Part shown: positions 1 through 11,731 of the stretch, piece by piece
Layout of the letters: each line of letters opens with the position of its first letter
Position numbering within the stretch: position 1 is the stretch's first letter
From: Malachius bipustulatus
Lineage: Eukaryota; Arthropoda; Insecta; Coleoptera; Melyridae
Direction of reading: 5' to 3'
NCBI GenBank assembly: GCA_910589415.1
Contig: OU342630.1
Span: forward strand, 91,384,186 to 91,448,185
Length of the DNA: 64,000 nt
The notes under the pieces: model-generated
Told to the model about the DNA's origin: nothing
Database searches by the model: none
Seen by the model: the letters and a program-made list of their open reading frames with translations, nothing else
Position numbers and translations under genes: made by a program

Positions 1-377
1 CTACTTATATTTTTAAAACAGCACTGTCAATATTCAAATTTTGGTCCCGACTACACTTTCTCAATTATTATTCTTACAGCAAGGGGAATTCAGTGGAATA
101 TCCGAGAATCCGAGCGAAGTGTCTATTTCAGTTAGAGTTCGAGCGAGAAAAACGAAAAAGCCTTCACCTCGTGGGTTGGGTATCTTCAACCTTGCTCCTT
201 GCTTTGCTAGAAAAGTATGACTGGACTGGGTATATTTCTGCTGAACTTTTGCTTTTGCTAGAAAAGTAGAAATACTAGAACGTTCCACGACCACGACGAA
301 TCAGATCAGCTGCTGAAACGTAAATGGTAAATGGTAAATGTAATAAAATAATGTAAAATTGTTGTACTTGTCAGTCA
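1..377. other. No gene recognised
   Basis: This is AT-rich sequence without a convincing coding region. The short phrase TTTGCTAGAAAAGTA occurs twice about 45 bp apart (around 205 and 250), which makes a small open frame on the minus strand look repetitive. I could not relate it to a known protein family. Confidence 0.4.
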
Positions 378-902
378 CGGTGTGCCGATAGACGATGACG
401 CGCAGGCTGCGTTCCGATTTAGTGACGTCACGTGGTTCTAAGACTACACCATGAGGTTCCTCATATCTTTTTTATTGTCAGGAATAAATAAATAATTCTT
501 GGTAGACTTGCATAAGTCGTTAACAGCTATCCATTTACCGTTTTAAAAGTTTTCAAGGCCAACTAAATCCCAGAGTTTTCATAGTCAACTTTTGTTTTCT
601 TAAGGCCGCCATATTGTTTTTTTTTATGTCGTTTGGTACAAAAAAATCATGAAAATCAAAAATCAATAACATTAAAAAAATTTGTAAAAATTTCATTTTT
701 TTTTCGAAAAAAATGAAAGATTTTTCCATAATAGATCTAGCACAAAGAAAAACACAAGCAAAAAGGATGGAAGCAATATAATTTGACATTATTTATTTTA
801 TAAACAACCTCACCGCAATTAATACTTAAGTCAAAATAAAGCCACATGACGTCATTGCGCAGTAATAACCAAAATAGTAACAGTAATTGAATCGGCATAC
901 CG
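378..902 (+). mobile_element. MITE family A, copy 1
   Basis: The ends are inverted repeats: CGGTGTGCCGAT on the left and ATCGGCATACCG on the right. The interior matches copies at 25998-26590 (opposite orientation) and 26632-27202 (same orientation) along its length, including GATGACGCGCAGGCTGCGTTC near the left end. A CRE-type palindrome TGACGTCA lies near each end (about 424 and 847). A central block (about 583-625) carries GCCGCCATATTG. No coding capacity is seen, so this is a non-autonomous DNA element. The outer ACCACGATAC extension of the other copies is missing here. Confidence 0.75.
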
Positions 903-1093
903 TGTACAGTCGACATAATAAGTTTCTGTTATTTTTCAATGATTCTGTTAGCGAATTCGAGTTGGCTGCACTTGCTCGGAGCGAGATCGATCTGTCTCTG
1001 AATCAGTTCTGCCCAGAATTCTGCTCCAGTCCGGAGCAGAACTTTCGCATTTCGACTCTGTATGGAACCGAACTGTGTCAGGGCAGGCCAGAA

Positions 1094-2075
1094 CTAGAGT
1101 CCCTCGATATACAAGACTCTGGTCATACGGTCTGCGGCAGCCATGTTTATCCTGTTTCACCGAAAAAATGCATTGATGAGATAGGCGCTTAGCACTAAAA
1201 CAATTAAAATACGCGTTATTATGCATATTATTTATACAGTGATTTTTTTTATGGTGACTATGGGAATGCTAAAGGATCTTGTAAAATCGTTTCCACATTA
1301 TCTCTTGTTTTACCTTGATTTACTGCGTATTCTTCAAAACAATGTTAAATGTAGTCAAGTTCAAAAGTGAGGTTTTTCATTTATTAACCAAGCAACATTA
1401 ACAATAAATATCCCTCAATACGAAAATGTAAATAGATATTTTATATAATATTATGCGATATTTAAAAAAAAGAGTTTTTATTAGGTAAATAAGTACCTAA
1501 GTTTTAAAGCTTGCAGTAATAAATTTCAATATAATTGGACTCACGGACTAAAAATCTTAGAGGGTTATATACCGAAGGGTAATAAATATAGTTTTTAGAA
1601 GTGAAGCGATCAGGCTTGTTCTTTATTAGACAGGTTCTATGTAATTCGAGCATCCCAACAATACTAAACGGAGTACTAAAACCATCTAAAATCTATTCAA
1701 CTTCGCATTTCATTATTTTATAAATGATTCAGTAAAATGTTCATTATTCTTTCTAACTTTTGATAAAATATATATCTGGAAGTATTAGATTAAAGCGAGT
1801 TTCTTTAATTTTATATTGAATTTTAAAGGGTAATTTAATTTTTTTTTTAACTATTATAACAATAACTAATTGCACAACGACCAGGCATTATTTATAACCT
1901 TATAGGTATATGCAATTCGATGAAAAAAATTAATTAGTAGATATTTTCGAGGCCGGCTAATGCTAATCTTATGGCACTCGCCGGATCTAAAAGGATAAAA
2001 ATGGCCGCCGAGGCGGCTAACCAATCAGAAAGATGACCGCGTATGGCCAGACTCTTATATATCGAGGGACTCTAG
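1094..2075. mobile_element. 982-bp TIR element with 6-bp target duplication
   Basis: The left end CTAGAGTCCCTCGATATA and the right end TATATCGAGGGACTCTAG are inverted repeats. Similarity continues inward through AGACTCTGGTCATACG and its partner CGTATGGCCAGACTCT. CCAGAA directly flanks both ends (1088-1093 and 2076-2081), a 6-bp target site duplication. The interior is very AT-rich and has no credible open frame, so it is non-autonomous. I cannot assign a superfamily. Confidence 0.7.
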
Positions 2076-2470
2076 CCAGAACCAGAGTCAGAGCCAGAGC
2101 ATCATGCACCGGTGCAGTGCAGTGTGTGCAATCCAGTTTCCCTCCAGTCTGCATTTTCATTATAGCCTTCTAACTATCCCTATCCTATACCTATCACGGT
2201 TGTTATGATGTTATTCTTATTATAACAGAGTCGTGGAACTACAATTAAGGCGTGATCCATTTTAATTATTGTAATAAGTTGTAATTATTCATACAATACG
2301 TAAAATGTACTTATCCACAAATTTTTGGTTTAAGGAATTACTAGGAATCAGTAAGGAATCAGTATTTAATTTTCCCGCTATTTCTAACCTCTAAATTTAC
2401 GGGAGTGCACCGTTGCACCGTCAAATTTGACGGTGCAGTTTATTTTGCTCCGGGACAGTTCCGCCATACG

Positions 2471-2690
2471 ACTCGAACATATTTTTTCGTATGCACTGCC
2501 AGAGAGCAAGTGTAACTCGAACACAATTACGATATGCACCGCTAGAGTTCACTTTAACTCGAATACGATTACGAAAAGCACTGGAACGGACGGAGTCCTA
2601 CAAATCGAACACGAGATTCCGTCTCGGTGCGCACCCGGAGCAGAAAAGTGCAGTAACTCGAATTCGCTATGTGATATCAAATACATTAGA
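2471..2690 (+). repeat. Degenerate ~45-bp tandem repeat
   Basis: ACTCGAA or AATCGAA recurs at 2471, 2515, 2557, 2603 and 2655, a spacing of 42-52 bp. Each is followed by a loosely conserved stretch with ATTACGA and GCACYG. About four and a half decayed units are present. The open frames through this block look like consequences of the periodicity. Confidence 0.6.
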
Positions 2691-2699
2691 TGATAATAC

Positions 2700-4877
2700 G
2701 TGCAGCGTGCAGCTCTCCGCTATTTACATGTATAAAAGTGAAGAATGAAAAGAAGCGCCATCTACACGCCTCGATCGCTAACTACACAAGACACCGGATA
2801 TGAAAAGCACGGATGTAATATAAATTATATTCACAGACATAATAAAATTATCTAGAGTTTTTGGTGTATCAGGTAATGTTGGGGTTAACGCAGAGCTATA
2901 GTGATGGCCATAGATAATATGCAGTGTGGGTAGCATAGGGCAATGCATTTTAAATGGGTAAAAAATTGACAGAGTTGTCAGCTCAATGCAAGCAGTGGCA
3001 CAGGTTCATATAAAAATATTAAAATCGAAAGGAAATTGACATTTCTATTCTCAGGATTTCTAGACAAAAATAATTGAGGTTCTGTTGAAATGTCAAAAAG
3101 TAATAATTTTTTGATGTTTCTATAACGTATAGACTGAATATTGCAATGCTTGTAGGGTAGGTATTGCTTTTACATTATAAAAATATTATTTGAACACATC
3201 CTTTATTTAAACAGGTAGGTAAAATGAAAGTCGTAGTGCTTGTTAATAAAATTTTATTTATTGCTACTTTATTGATGACTTTATTTATCAATGCTTTATT
3301 TATCTATTGGGGAATGTGGCTATCATTTGATAGATAGGCAGGTATACTGCCTTCGCATTTTATATATTCATTTAACACTTTTAGAAAAAAACAATTTCGA
3401 GTAGATGTCTCAGTATTTTTGCCAGTTATGTATAAGATTCTCCCGAGGATTCTCCGCTTTGGCTATATACGGCAATGTAATCATAATAATATACTCATAA
3501 TACGACTATTATGAGGACTTAGGTCAAATACTTACTTTATTCTTCTTCTCAGGGGGATGTTACCAATGAGTATTAAATATACATCAACACTGGTATTAGC
3601 TTGGAGCCTAGGTATTGGTTGTTGAACTGAGGTTGTTGCGGTCCAAGAATATTTCGTTTTGAATAAAAAAAACAACATACGCACTGTCTCCGAGAAAGAA
3701 GGAACTGTGTATTGGTTTTTAGTTTAAGTGCAGAAAAATAATATTGAGACTCAAAATCTCTGTCCATTATTGCTCATATTCAAGAAATAATACAAAAATA
3801 AATATAACTTCGTGAATTGTTTTATGACCTCTGTAGTTAACATGACAGTTTTATTATTTAATTATCAATGTTTGGTTACCAACGCAACGCCAACTATTGC
3901 CATTACAACAGAGTATCTGTCAGTTGAAAATTCAAATTCCGCATCTACCAATTACTCTGTGGAGTAAGTAAATGTAGATCTTTAGGAAATGTGTTCTCGC
4001 AAGGAATTGTAGAAGGAATGACAAATACCGCGTCATAGCATTTAAATTCATTTAGTATAAATAAAAATCAATATTAATTATATCAATATTATCAATACCT
4101 ACACCTACAAATATGTTCTGACTAACTAAATAATCGAAACTATTTTGTTCATAAAATGGATGCATATTTGAAAAAGAAGAATATAATAAACTTTGACAGA
4201 TTCAAAAGAATAATTATAATTATCTGAATACCTTTGTAATAATGTATGAAGTTATAAACTCTACTAACTGTGCTGTTCCATGTTGTGCAATCCTCACTTA
4301 TGAACGAGATCAATGTTAAAAGAGCAGTCTGCTGAGGTACAAAACGTTACAGAAGTGCAATGAATTAAATAATTTTCAAAATGAAGAGCGTACGCTCGTG
4401 GACGCGTGCTTCCCAGAAGTACAACAAAAGCGGCAACTATGAGCGCCATAAAAGCAATGCTGCATAATAACTATGGCCCTTACTATAGGCAGGAGTACTT
4501 GAAAGAGTACTCGTAAATAAATTGAAATTCGAGTACGAAACTCAGAAAATGTACTCGTAAGTATTTATTCATAAGTACTTTGGCACAGACAGGTGTATGG
4601 GTACGAGTAATACTCGTGAAAACACGTATATATAATTATTATACAAACATGTCAGTGCGCAGCCTATGACGTCAGGCTTGTGACACCTACATAGTACATA
4701 CAATACAGCAGCAGTAATAATAAGGTGAATTAGTAGTTTATTTCGATGCTTATTGCATTTTTGTTGAAATATTTTTAATTGGTAACCGTATGCGTGCCAC
4801 TGTTTAACCCACCGAGTTTCGTTTGCATAACTCGACTGGTTTCAAAGCAAATAAATAAGTCGTCAGTTTTTAAGTAA
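2700..4877. other. No gene recognised; repeat-like patches
   Basis: AT-rich sequence without a recognisable gene. Around 4485-4620 there is a cluster of GTACTCGT and GAGTACTT words in both orientations. At 4649-4740 the phrase GTCAGTGCGCAGCCTATGAC resembles sequence at 8986-9070, so this is part of another dispersed repeat. Confidence 0.4.
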
Positions 4878-5083
4878 ACCTATTGTTGGAGTTGTTGAAC
4901 TCTTTGGAAGCACGATAATCTAGACTCTGGAATCTTCAAAATACACAGATCTGGCAGTGACAATAGTCTTCTTCCCACCAAAAAGTGAGCGGGAGTAAGA
5001 GGATTTAAATTGTTGGGATCGTGAGAGAGGGGTGACAAAGGTCTGGAATTCATGATGGCCTCAATTTGTACGAGTAACATATA
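4878..5083 (-). pseudogene. BEL/Pao retrotransposon integrase fragment, downstream piece
   Basis: The minus-strand translation gives the stretch that follows the catalytic core of BEL/Pao integrases: a QIEAIMNSRPL block, then LSHDPNNLNPLTPAHFLVGR. The frame ends near 4880 in unrelated sequence. Its upstream continuation lies at 6839-7745, because a DNA transposon (5084-6838) interrupts it. It is a remnant of an LTR retroelement with no nearby LTR that I can recognise, and it is non-functional. Confidence 0.85.
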
Positions 5084-6838
5084 CTGCCGTGTTAACCCTA
5101 AACGCCGTATCTACATTTTAGTAGTTTTGAGATATTTACGTTTTTGTCTTTTGCCATCTGCCGTTCACAATTGTTATCTTTGAGAATCCTGATTTTCCAT
5201 AAGTTATTATTTACATGCCTAATTTTATTTAGTCGTACTCTTTTTTCTAAAAAACTGCAGTTTTTTTCGAAAAATCACTTACGGCAATATATTCAAAGGA
5301 AAAATAGATAGATTAGCCGTAAATGAACTTACGGTTTTTTCAGTTAAAAATATCTTATACATACTAGGAGCTTTTGCCGTATACAGGATGGTTAACAATT
5401 CGATGCTCACCATTGGGATCTAGGAAACGGTAAAAGATTTAGGGTGGGTTAAACTAGAGAAAAGTTGCACAATTTTATGCTTACTAAGAATCTGAAAGAA
5501 AATGTATGTAAACTTCAGGCGTTGATGAAATATCCTGCAAAAACTTAAAAATTGGGATTTATTATTTCATATCTTTTTTATTATCGAAAAGAATTAAAAT
5601 ATTTTTGTAGGTTCACATAAGTCACCAAAAGCTATCATCTGTCATTTTCAAAATTTTCAAGGACTGCTAGATCGCAGAGTTGTCATAGTCAACTTTTGTT
5701 TTTCTTATGGCCGCCATATTGTTTTTTCGTGTCATTCGCTATTAAAAAAATCAAGGAAACAATCTATCAAATTAAAAAAATTGTTAAAAATTTTATTCTT
5801 TATTCGAAAAAAAAAAGAAAATCATTTCACCGAATAACGTCAATATGACGTCGCGACTTGACATTGCTTGCCTTATGGGTTTTTTTAGGTTTCGGTTAAA
5901 CTTTTCGGTTAAGCAAAGGTTATTTTTCCGACAAAAGAAGAACAAAAATTTGGAAGAAATTTTTTTTTTAATGTGATAGATTAGATGATAGTGATAGTGA
6001 TAGAATGTGATATTTTGTTTCTTAGATTTTTTTAATAGCGAATGACACGAAATAACAATATGGCGGCCATAAGAAAAACAAAAGTTGACAATGAAAATTC
6101 TGGGATCTAGTAGTCCTTGAAAATTTTGGAAATGACAGATAATGCCTTTTGATGTCTTATGCAAACCTACAAAAATATTTCAATTTCTTTTCAATAATAA
6201 AAAAGATATGATTGAAATAAGAAATCACAATTTTCAAGTTTTTTCGGGATATTTCAGCAACGCCTGAGAAGTATCCATTAATTTTCTTTCAGATTCTTAA
6301 TAAGCATAAAATTGTGCAACTTTTCTCTGATTTAACCCACCCTGTATCTTTTACCATTTCCAAGCACTTATGGTATATGCACACACAATTTTATTATTAT
6401 GTATTTTTTTTAACGTTATTAAAGTACCTACTTTCGGTAAAACAATTATTATTCTATTATTATTATTACTTTTATTATTATTCTTTGAAATAAATAAAAC
6501 AAACTACGTATCTTACTTGGTTATTTTCTAGATACGGCATTTTTGATCAGGATTACTCATATACGTATTAAATTTATTTAACATTTATGCCGTATCTGCA
6601 TATTATGCTTACAGATACGGCAAACTTCCCTAATAAAATGAACATACGGTAAAATGCTCTAGAGAACTGATGAAACCTGCAAATACGGCAAACTAAATTA
6701 GCGATTTATAGCTGTTAGGATGGAGATACGGCGTTTTCGCTTATGGTAATAGATAGAGAATATAAAGTCCCATCAGAACATCCAATAAGCCGAAAATGAG
6801 AAAATTGTCACTTACGGCGTTTACGGTTAACACGGCAG
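5084..6838. mobile_element. Non-autonomous TIR transposon inserted in BEL/Pao
   Basis: The ends are near-perfect inverted repeats: CTGCCGTGTTAACCCTAAAC on the left, and a right end whose reverse complement starts CTGCCGTGTTAACCGTAAAC. TATA flanks both ends (5080-5083 and 6839-6842), a 4-bp target duplication. GCCGTAT-type words recur inside the left end, and their mirror image (GATACGGC, CTTACGGC) recurs inside the right end. The same end architecture is found in the element at 18747-21648, so both belong to one group. No coding region is left; a foldback sequence occupies 5414-6367. Confidence 0.8.
5414..6367. repeat. ~950-bp foldback (palindrome) inside the TIR element
   Basis: The two halves are reverse complements with moderate divergence. 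For example GGTGGGTTAAACTAGAGAAA (about 5442) pairs with the block just before AACCCACCCTGTATC (about 6330), and the TATGGCCGCCATATTG block (about 5705) pairs with CAATATGGCGGCCATA (about 6055). The centre is near 5890. It shares the GCCGCCATATTG core with family A MITEs and with the sequences near 8220 and 16870. Confidence 0.75.
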
Positions 6839-7745
6839 TATACATCTCTTCAAATGTCAGAGACGAAAAAAAGTCCTCCGAAGGGAGGTGATCCGGGGGG
6901 TACGAAGTGCCAATTCCTCCTTCGCCTGTCAGCCTCAACAATGCTGTCTTTATTTTTTAATACAAAAACCCTCAACTTGTCTAACTCGGTTTTTGCTCCC
7001 CTAAAATTTGTCCCGTTGTCCGAATACATATTGGAAGGCTTTCCCCTACGGGCAATAAATCTCTTAGCCAAAATAAACGAATCAGTTGACAAATCTGTAA
7101 CAAGTTCAATATGAACAGCTTTGGTCACCATACATATAAACAAGCAAATATAAGACTTTGAAACCCTACAACCACGCCCCTTCGTATCATTTAAATTCAT
7201 TGGACCAGCATAGTCCACCCAAGTATTTTGAAAAGGGTAAGAAGGATTAATTCTGCAAGCTGGCAAATTACCCATTATTGGGGTTATTCGGTTATTATTT
7301 TTGGCGCAACACGAAAACACCTCACACATTCGTGAACCACTCTTTTTGTCGTATATCTTCCCGAAATTGCCCAAAATCGCTCTCGCACAGATGCTAATAG
7401 GTGTTGCGGACCAGCATGCAACAAACGCAAATGTTCCCTTGTAAATATTAATTTCGTTAAAAATTTTTTTGCCGGTAACAGAATTGGATGATGTTTATCC
7501 ATATCAAATTCAGAATTCACCAACCTTCCTCCAACGCGAATCAAAACTTTTCATCTAAGAAAGGGTTCAAATTTCGAATTGACGGAGCCACATTATATTG
7601 CTGCAATTGGCTCAGTTCTTTCAGCAAAGCATCTCGTTTGTACATATTTAACCAAAACCATTAAGGAATTATTTAGGTCTTCCGATGACAATAATAGGCC
7701 AATACATCTATCTTGTCTTGGCTTTACGCAATTATTCGCAACACT
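6839..7745 (-). pseudogene. BEL/Pao retrotransposon integrase, upstream piece
   Basis: Read on the minus strand from about 7745, this holds the H2C2 zinc-binding region (an H-x3-4-H pair, later CVRC), the integrase core with WVDYAGP and YSDNGTNF containing two of the three expected catalytic acidic residues, and a P-P-F-G-G-L block. After that block the frame is disrupted, and the segment that normally carries the third catalytic acid is missing. In-frame stops also occur near 7560. The remaining part continues at 4878-5083 beyond the transposon. It is a decayed copy and cannot be active. Confidence 0.85.
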
Positions 7746-7989
7746 TAACGTTTTGTAATTAGAATTAGAATAAACTACTAGTCAAAAAGTTTATAAATCA
7801 TAAGCAAAGTAAACGTCAGATTGACGTTTCGTTCAATTAAATTGACATTTCAAATCAACGCTAGTTAGATATCGGGCCGCTTGGGCGACAGTAACTTCCG
7901 GTGACAATTTTCAGTGGAAGCTGCACGTATTATTATCTAGTGTATTTGGTGATATGGTGATATCCAGCAGAATCAATACAGTGTCAATA

Positions 7990-8625
7990 CTGTCAATTGA
8001 CTGTGACTGCGCAAGCTGTGTTCTGGTCTTCTGACGTCAGGCGGCTGGAAGACTACCATGTGATTGCTCATATCTTTTTTATTGTCAGAGATAAATAAAT
8101 AATATTTTGTACGCTTGCATAAATCATCAACAGATATCAATAATTTATTATCACTTTGACGTTTTAAAAATATTCACGGTATTAAATCCCAGAGTTTTTA
8201 TAGTGAAATTTTGTTTTTCTTATGGCCGTCATATTGTTTTTTATGTCGTTTGAGTATTTAAGAAAATACTTATTATATTTTTCAAAAAGCATCATTATTT
8301 TTCAACAATCGGATTGTTGTAATTTATATTATGTATTATAATTTATTATTATATCAATTTGTTTTATGTCGTTTAAAAAAATCATTCAAACCAAATATGG
8401 TTTAAAAAAGTTCAAAAATTTGAAATTAAAGTTTTTTCACCGAATGACACGTCGTATGATGTCGCAAAATAAGAAATCTCGATTTTTTATCTTTTTTTAG
8501 GATATTCCAACAGCTTATGAAGTTTTCATAAATTTTGCCTCAGATTCTCAATAAGCATGAAATTATGCAACTTTTCTCTAATTTAACTGATAATCCTGTA
8601 TCTCTTACCACGTTCGAGATCCCCC
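7990..8625. repeat. Decayed relative of the GCCGCCATATTG foldback family
   Basis: The order of blocks matches family A: a TGACGTCAGG region (about 8034), CTCATATCTTTTTTATTGTC, then TTTTTCTTATGGCCGTCATA (about 8214). The right part (8480-8620) resembles the ends of the foldback at 5414-6367. No coding sequence is seen. Boundaries are approximate. Confidence 0.5.
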
Positions 8626-8639
8626 ATATGTACTTAGTT

Positions 8640-9479
8640 CATTTTAAATGTGAGGTCCCCATGTAATTAAACGAGATCCCCATGTAATTAACACTTTAAA
8701 TTAACACAATAATAAAACCGCAATAGTTATAACAATCTACACATAACATAATACACAAAATCTAGCACAAAGAAAAACACCAGCAATGAAGAAAAAAGCA
8801 ATAATAGTTTTTTAATTTTTTTCAGATCCTTTGTTTTCGGCTTCTCTCTTGAAGCGGACGTTTCAGACAGATATTATAGCTGTGAGAAATCACAGATGTG
8901 AATTAACGAACTAATAAATTTGCCATGGGATGGTAACAGATTACCGAACGCAGCATTTATTTGTTTGTAAAGAACTAAAGAATTGTCAGTGCGCAGCTTA
9001 TGACGTCAAGCGTGCGGAAATAAGTACATATACGGCTGTATTAATAACGTGAATTCGATATTTTGTATTTGTTGCAGTAATTTTATTAGTAAGTTTGACG
9101 TAAGTGCCCGTCTGTCTTATGGTAAAAATTATTAACTATTGAATAAATTAATGTCAGTAAAAATTCTATCATTTTTATTGATATTACCCAACAGCAGATA
9201 ATTTTTACTTGACGTTTTGTATTTAGGACCAGTGTGATGTCTAATAAGATTAGTTATTCTTGCCAGATTGGAGGAGGGCGCACTATTTTGTTGCCAATTT
9301 TTTACTGCAGATTAAAATAGTAATATATTAGTTCATTATAATACACCTTATTTTGCGTTATATTCATTATGATACACCTTTTAACTTTAACTATCAAAAT
9401 AACAGAAGGAATTTTTAATAAAATAAAATTATTAAAAATTAAAAAAATAGAAATTATAGTATTAGGTATGACATTGCTA
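8640..9479. other. No gene recognised
   Basis: AT-rich sequence. The stretch 8986-9070 (GTCAGTGCGCAGCTTATGAC and following) resembles 4649-4740, a dispersed repeat. Nothing else could be identified. Confidence 0.35.
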
Positions 9480-9740
9480 TGTGTGGAAAAGTGACCCATT
9501 CCACTGGAGTGGGAGATTGTTGTCGACGAGAGGCGCTAGCCGAGTGCATGCGGCAATCCCAGGAGTGTGAAATTAGAATTATCACACAAGTAATATTCAC
9601 TATTTTTCCTAGGACCACAGATTAATCCACAATCTCAAAATAAAAATGTTTAATAATTTTATTTGAAAATTTTATAAAGAAAACTAATGATTGAATTAGA
9701 AAAACTAGAAATAACAACTATATTTAGAATTGTAGAAATT
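9480..9740. repeat. Dispersed repeat, copy 1 (partner at 59246-59490)
   Basis: Blocks shared in order with 59246-59490 include GTGTGGAAA-GTG-CCCATT, GCGGGAGATTG or GTGGGAGATTG, ACACAAGTAAT, CGACCACAGATTAATTCACA (AGGACCACAGATTAATCCAC here) and AAAGAAAACTAATGA-TGAATT. The unit is about 250 bp and non-coding as far as I can see. Family unknown. Confidence 0.6.
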
Positions 9741-9809
9741 GAAAGCAGGTAATAGTACTTAAAAATTCCATAAAAGATGAGATCAAAGTAGATAAAGTTG
9801 ACTATACCT

Positions 9810-9983
9810 ATACATTAGTATGGAAATTGTGTACAGTACCTAACTGACAGTACTAAAAAAGCAATTTCGGAGAAGCGGCAAGCGGAAAATTTTTCTTGCA
9901 ACGAAAGTTTCTGCTTGCCGCTTCTCTGAAATAACTTTTTTGGAAATGTCAGTTACTGTACACAATTTCCGTACCGATGTATA
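9810..9983. repeat. ~174-bp hairpin element
   Basis: The arms pair closely: GGAAATTGTGTACAGTA on the left with TACTGTACACAATTTCC on the right, then CTGACAGTAC, and GGAGAAGCGGCAAGCGG with the partner CTTGCCGCTTCTC. The loop is about 25 bp. This is probably a small MITE. Confidence 0.7.
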
Positions 9984-10403
9984 GAATACTACCTACATAG
10001 ACTGATTTATTTTTTTGTTTATTGAACCATTCTTCCATCCTATACTTACATTGAAAAATCCTATACATAGGTTGCCTAACCTAAGGAGAATTAACTAAAT
10101 TGTTTTTTTCAATTACAAAATTAACTAAACTAACAGGTTTTTAAATAATAATTTAGACTGAAAATTGAAAATAGGGAAAATTGTTGTAAAATTGTGTTAT
10201 AGATTACAGTAAAAACGGTATTTTTAGTAATAAAAATAAATCTACTGACAGAAAACCTAAAATATGATTTAATTTAATTCAATGGCGATCACACAGTTCA
10301 ATTCCTAAAAACAATGTGACGGTGGCCTCAAACAATGTGACAGTGGCCTCAAACTATGTCAAATTTAGGGACCACATTCATGAGGTGTACTTCCAACTGG
10401 CAA

Positions 10404-11282
10404 TAGCTGGCCATACACACAGAGGTTGATTTGCCAGTTTGGAACGGGGAAGTTGAAACTTACGGTTTAATCCTTTTGTTAGTGGGTAATCGCCGTGCCA
10501 GATTTAACCAGTACAGACTTGTCTGCCAGTTTGCACTGCGGATGAAAACTTCGGCCGTCAATTAACAGACAGTTCGTACACAAATTTTTTTTTTTATCGT
10601 CAAAGTTAATTGAATATGTCTTCCGAAAGGGCTGTTCTCTTTTCTAACAAAACTCATACAAATTTACAAAGAGCCCGCTTCATGAAAAATTAAAAGCAAA
10701 GATTACACGAATAAAAATTCAAAAAAAGAAAGCTTACGTTGAACTTTATTAAGTACCTACTACAAGTCATGATCAAAATTTTGTTAGTAAGAAAATACAA
10801 AATCTTAGATGGATGTTTCCGGAGAGAATCGTTTCAGGATCATTTGCTCTTAGCTGTTATTAGTAGAAATAAGTTAGTTGCTTTTTCTTAAGCAAATAAC
10901 TTTTAACCCATTTAGAACGTCTCTTTGTGAGACCCATATTTTCCATTATTATTGTTTGCATAAACTATTATTTCACAGCAAAGAACCCTTTTTTATTACG
11001 AAACATTTTAAGCATTATTCTTGCAGTTTATGACGCATGTCAAAACAAAACTTTCGTCAAACCGAAATTCCACAGTTTCAGTTTAATCCGCGGATTAATC
11101 TGTGAGTTTTGCCCACTAACAAGCGATTTGGCGTGTGACAGATCAACTGTGGAAGACTGATCTGTGCATTTTTGTTTTGCGTTAGTGGACCACGATAGTT
11201 TTGATCTGTGGCGTATTAAACCGACAGACTTATCTGCAGCGGTTAGAACTGGCGGGTTAACCTCTGTGTGTGTGGCCAGCTA
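10404..11282. mobile_element. ~880-bp non-autonomous TIR element
   Basis: The left end TAGCTGGCCATACACACAGA and the reverse complement of the right end (TAGCTGGCCACACACACAGA) differ by one base, and the similarity runs on through GAGGTT and GCCAGTT. If the outer TA is the duplication, it is a TA-inserting element. Several AGTTTGCACTG or CTGTGCATTTTTG-like words lie inside. No transposase frame is seen. Confidence 0.65.
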
Positions 11283-11731
11283 ATGTCAAAGGTTTGTTTA
11301 TTTGGAACCATTTCCATTTACCCTCACCCAGTGATGTGTCATACTGACAGCGTCTATTGGAAAACATGCATACCATTTTATTATTATGTGTTAATGCTCG
11401 TAAACTCTAATCATTGGAAGTTTAACGATATCTGGATGGGACTGAAGACCATTTGACTCTATTTTCGAGAATAATGGATTTTTTTTATATATTTTAATTT
11501 TATATCTGCTGGACCCTGCATTTATAAACAGGTAGGCACCGACTATAAAATGTAAATAAAATAAAATTGCAGAATTTATAGTAAATTTTAATGTATCAAA
11601 TGACAAAACACCATTGTACATTATACCAAATGACACAGCTTGTTAATTAAGTATTGTGTTAGAAAGGAATAAATTTAACTTAGAAAATTTAACTGAAAAT
11701 AAACCAATAATGAACAACATCAGCTCTAAAA

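Noticed and set aside
887..1192. Overlapping open frames on both strands of about 95-100 codons
   Set aside because: They straddle the end of one MITE and the start of another element, so no single gene can be intended.
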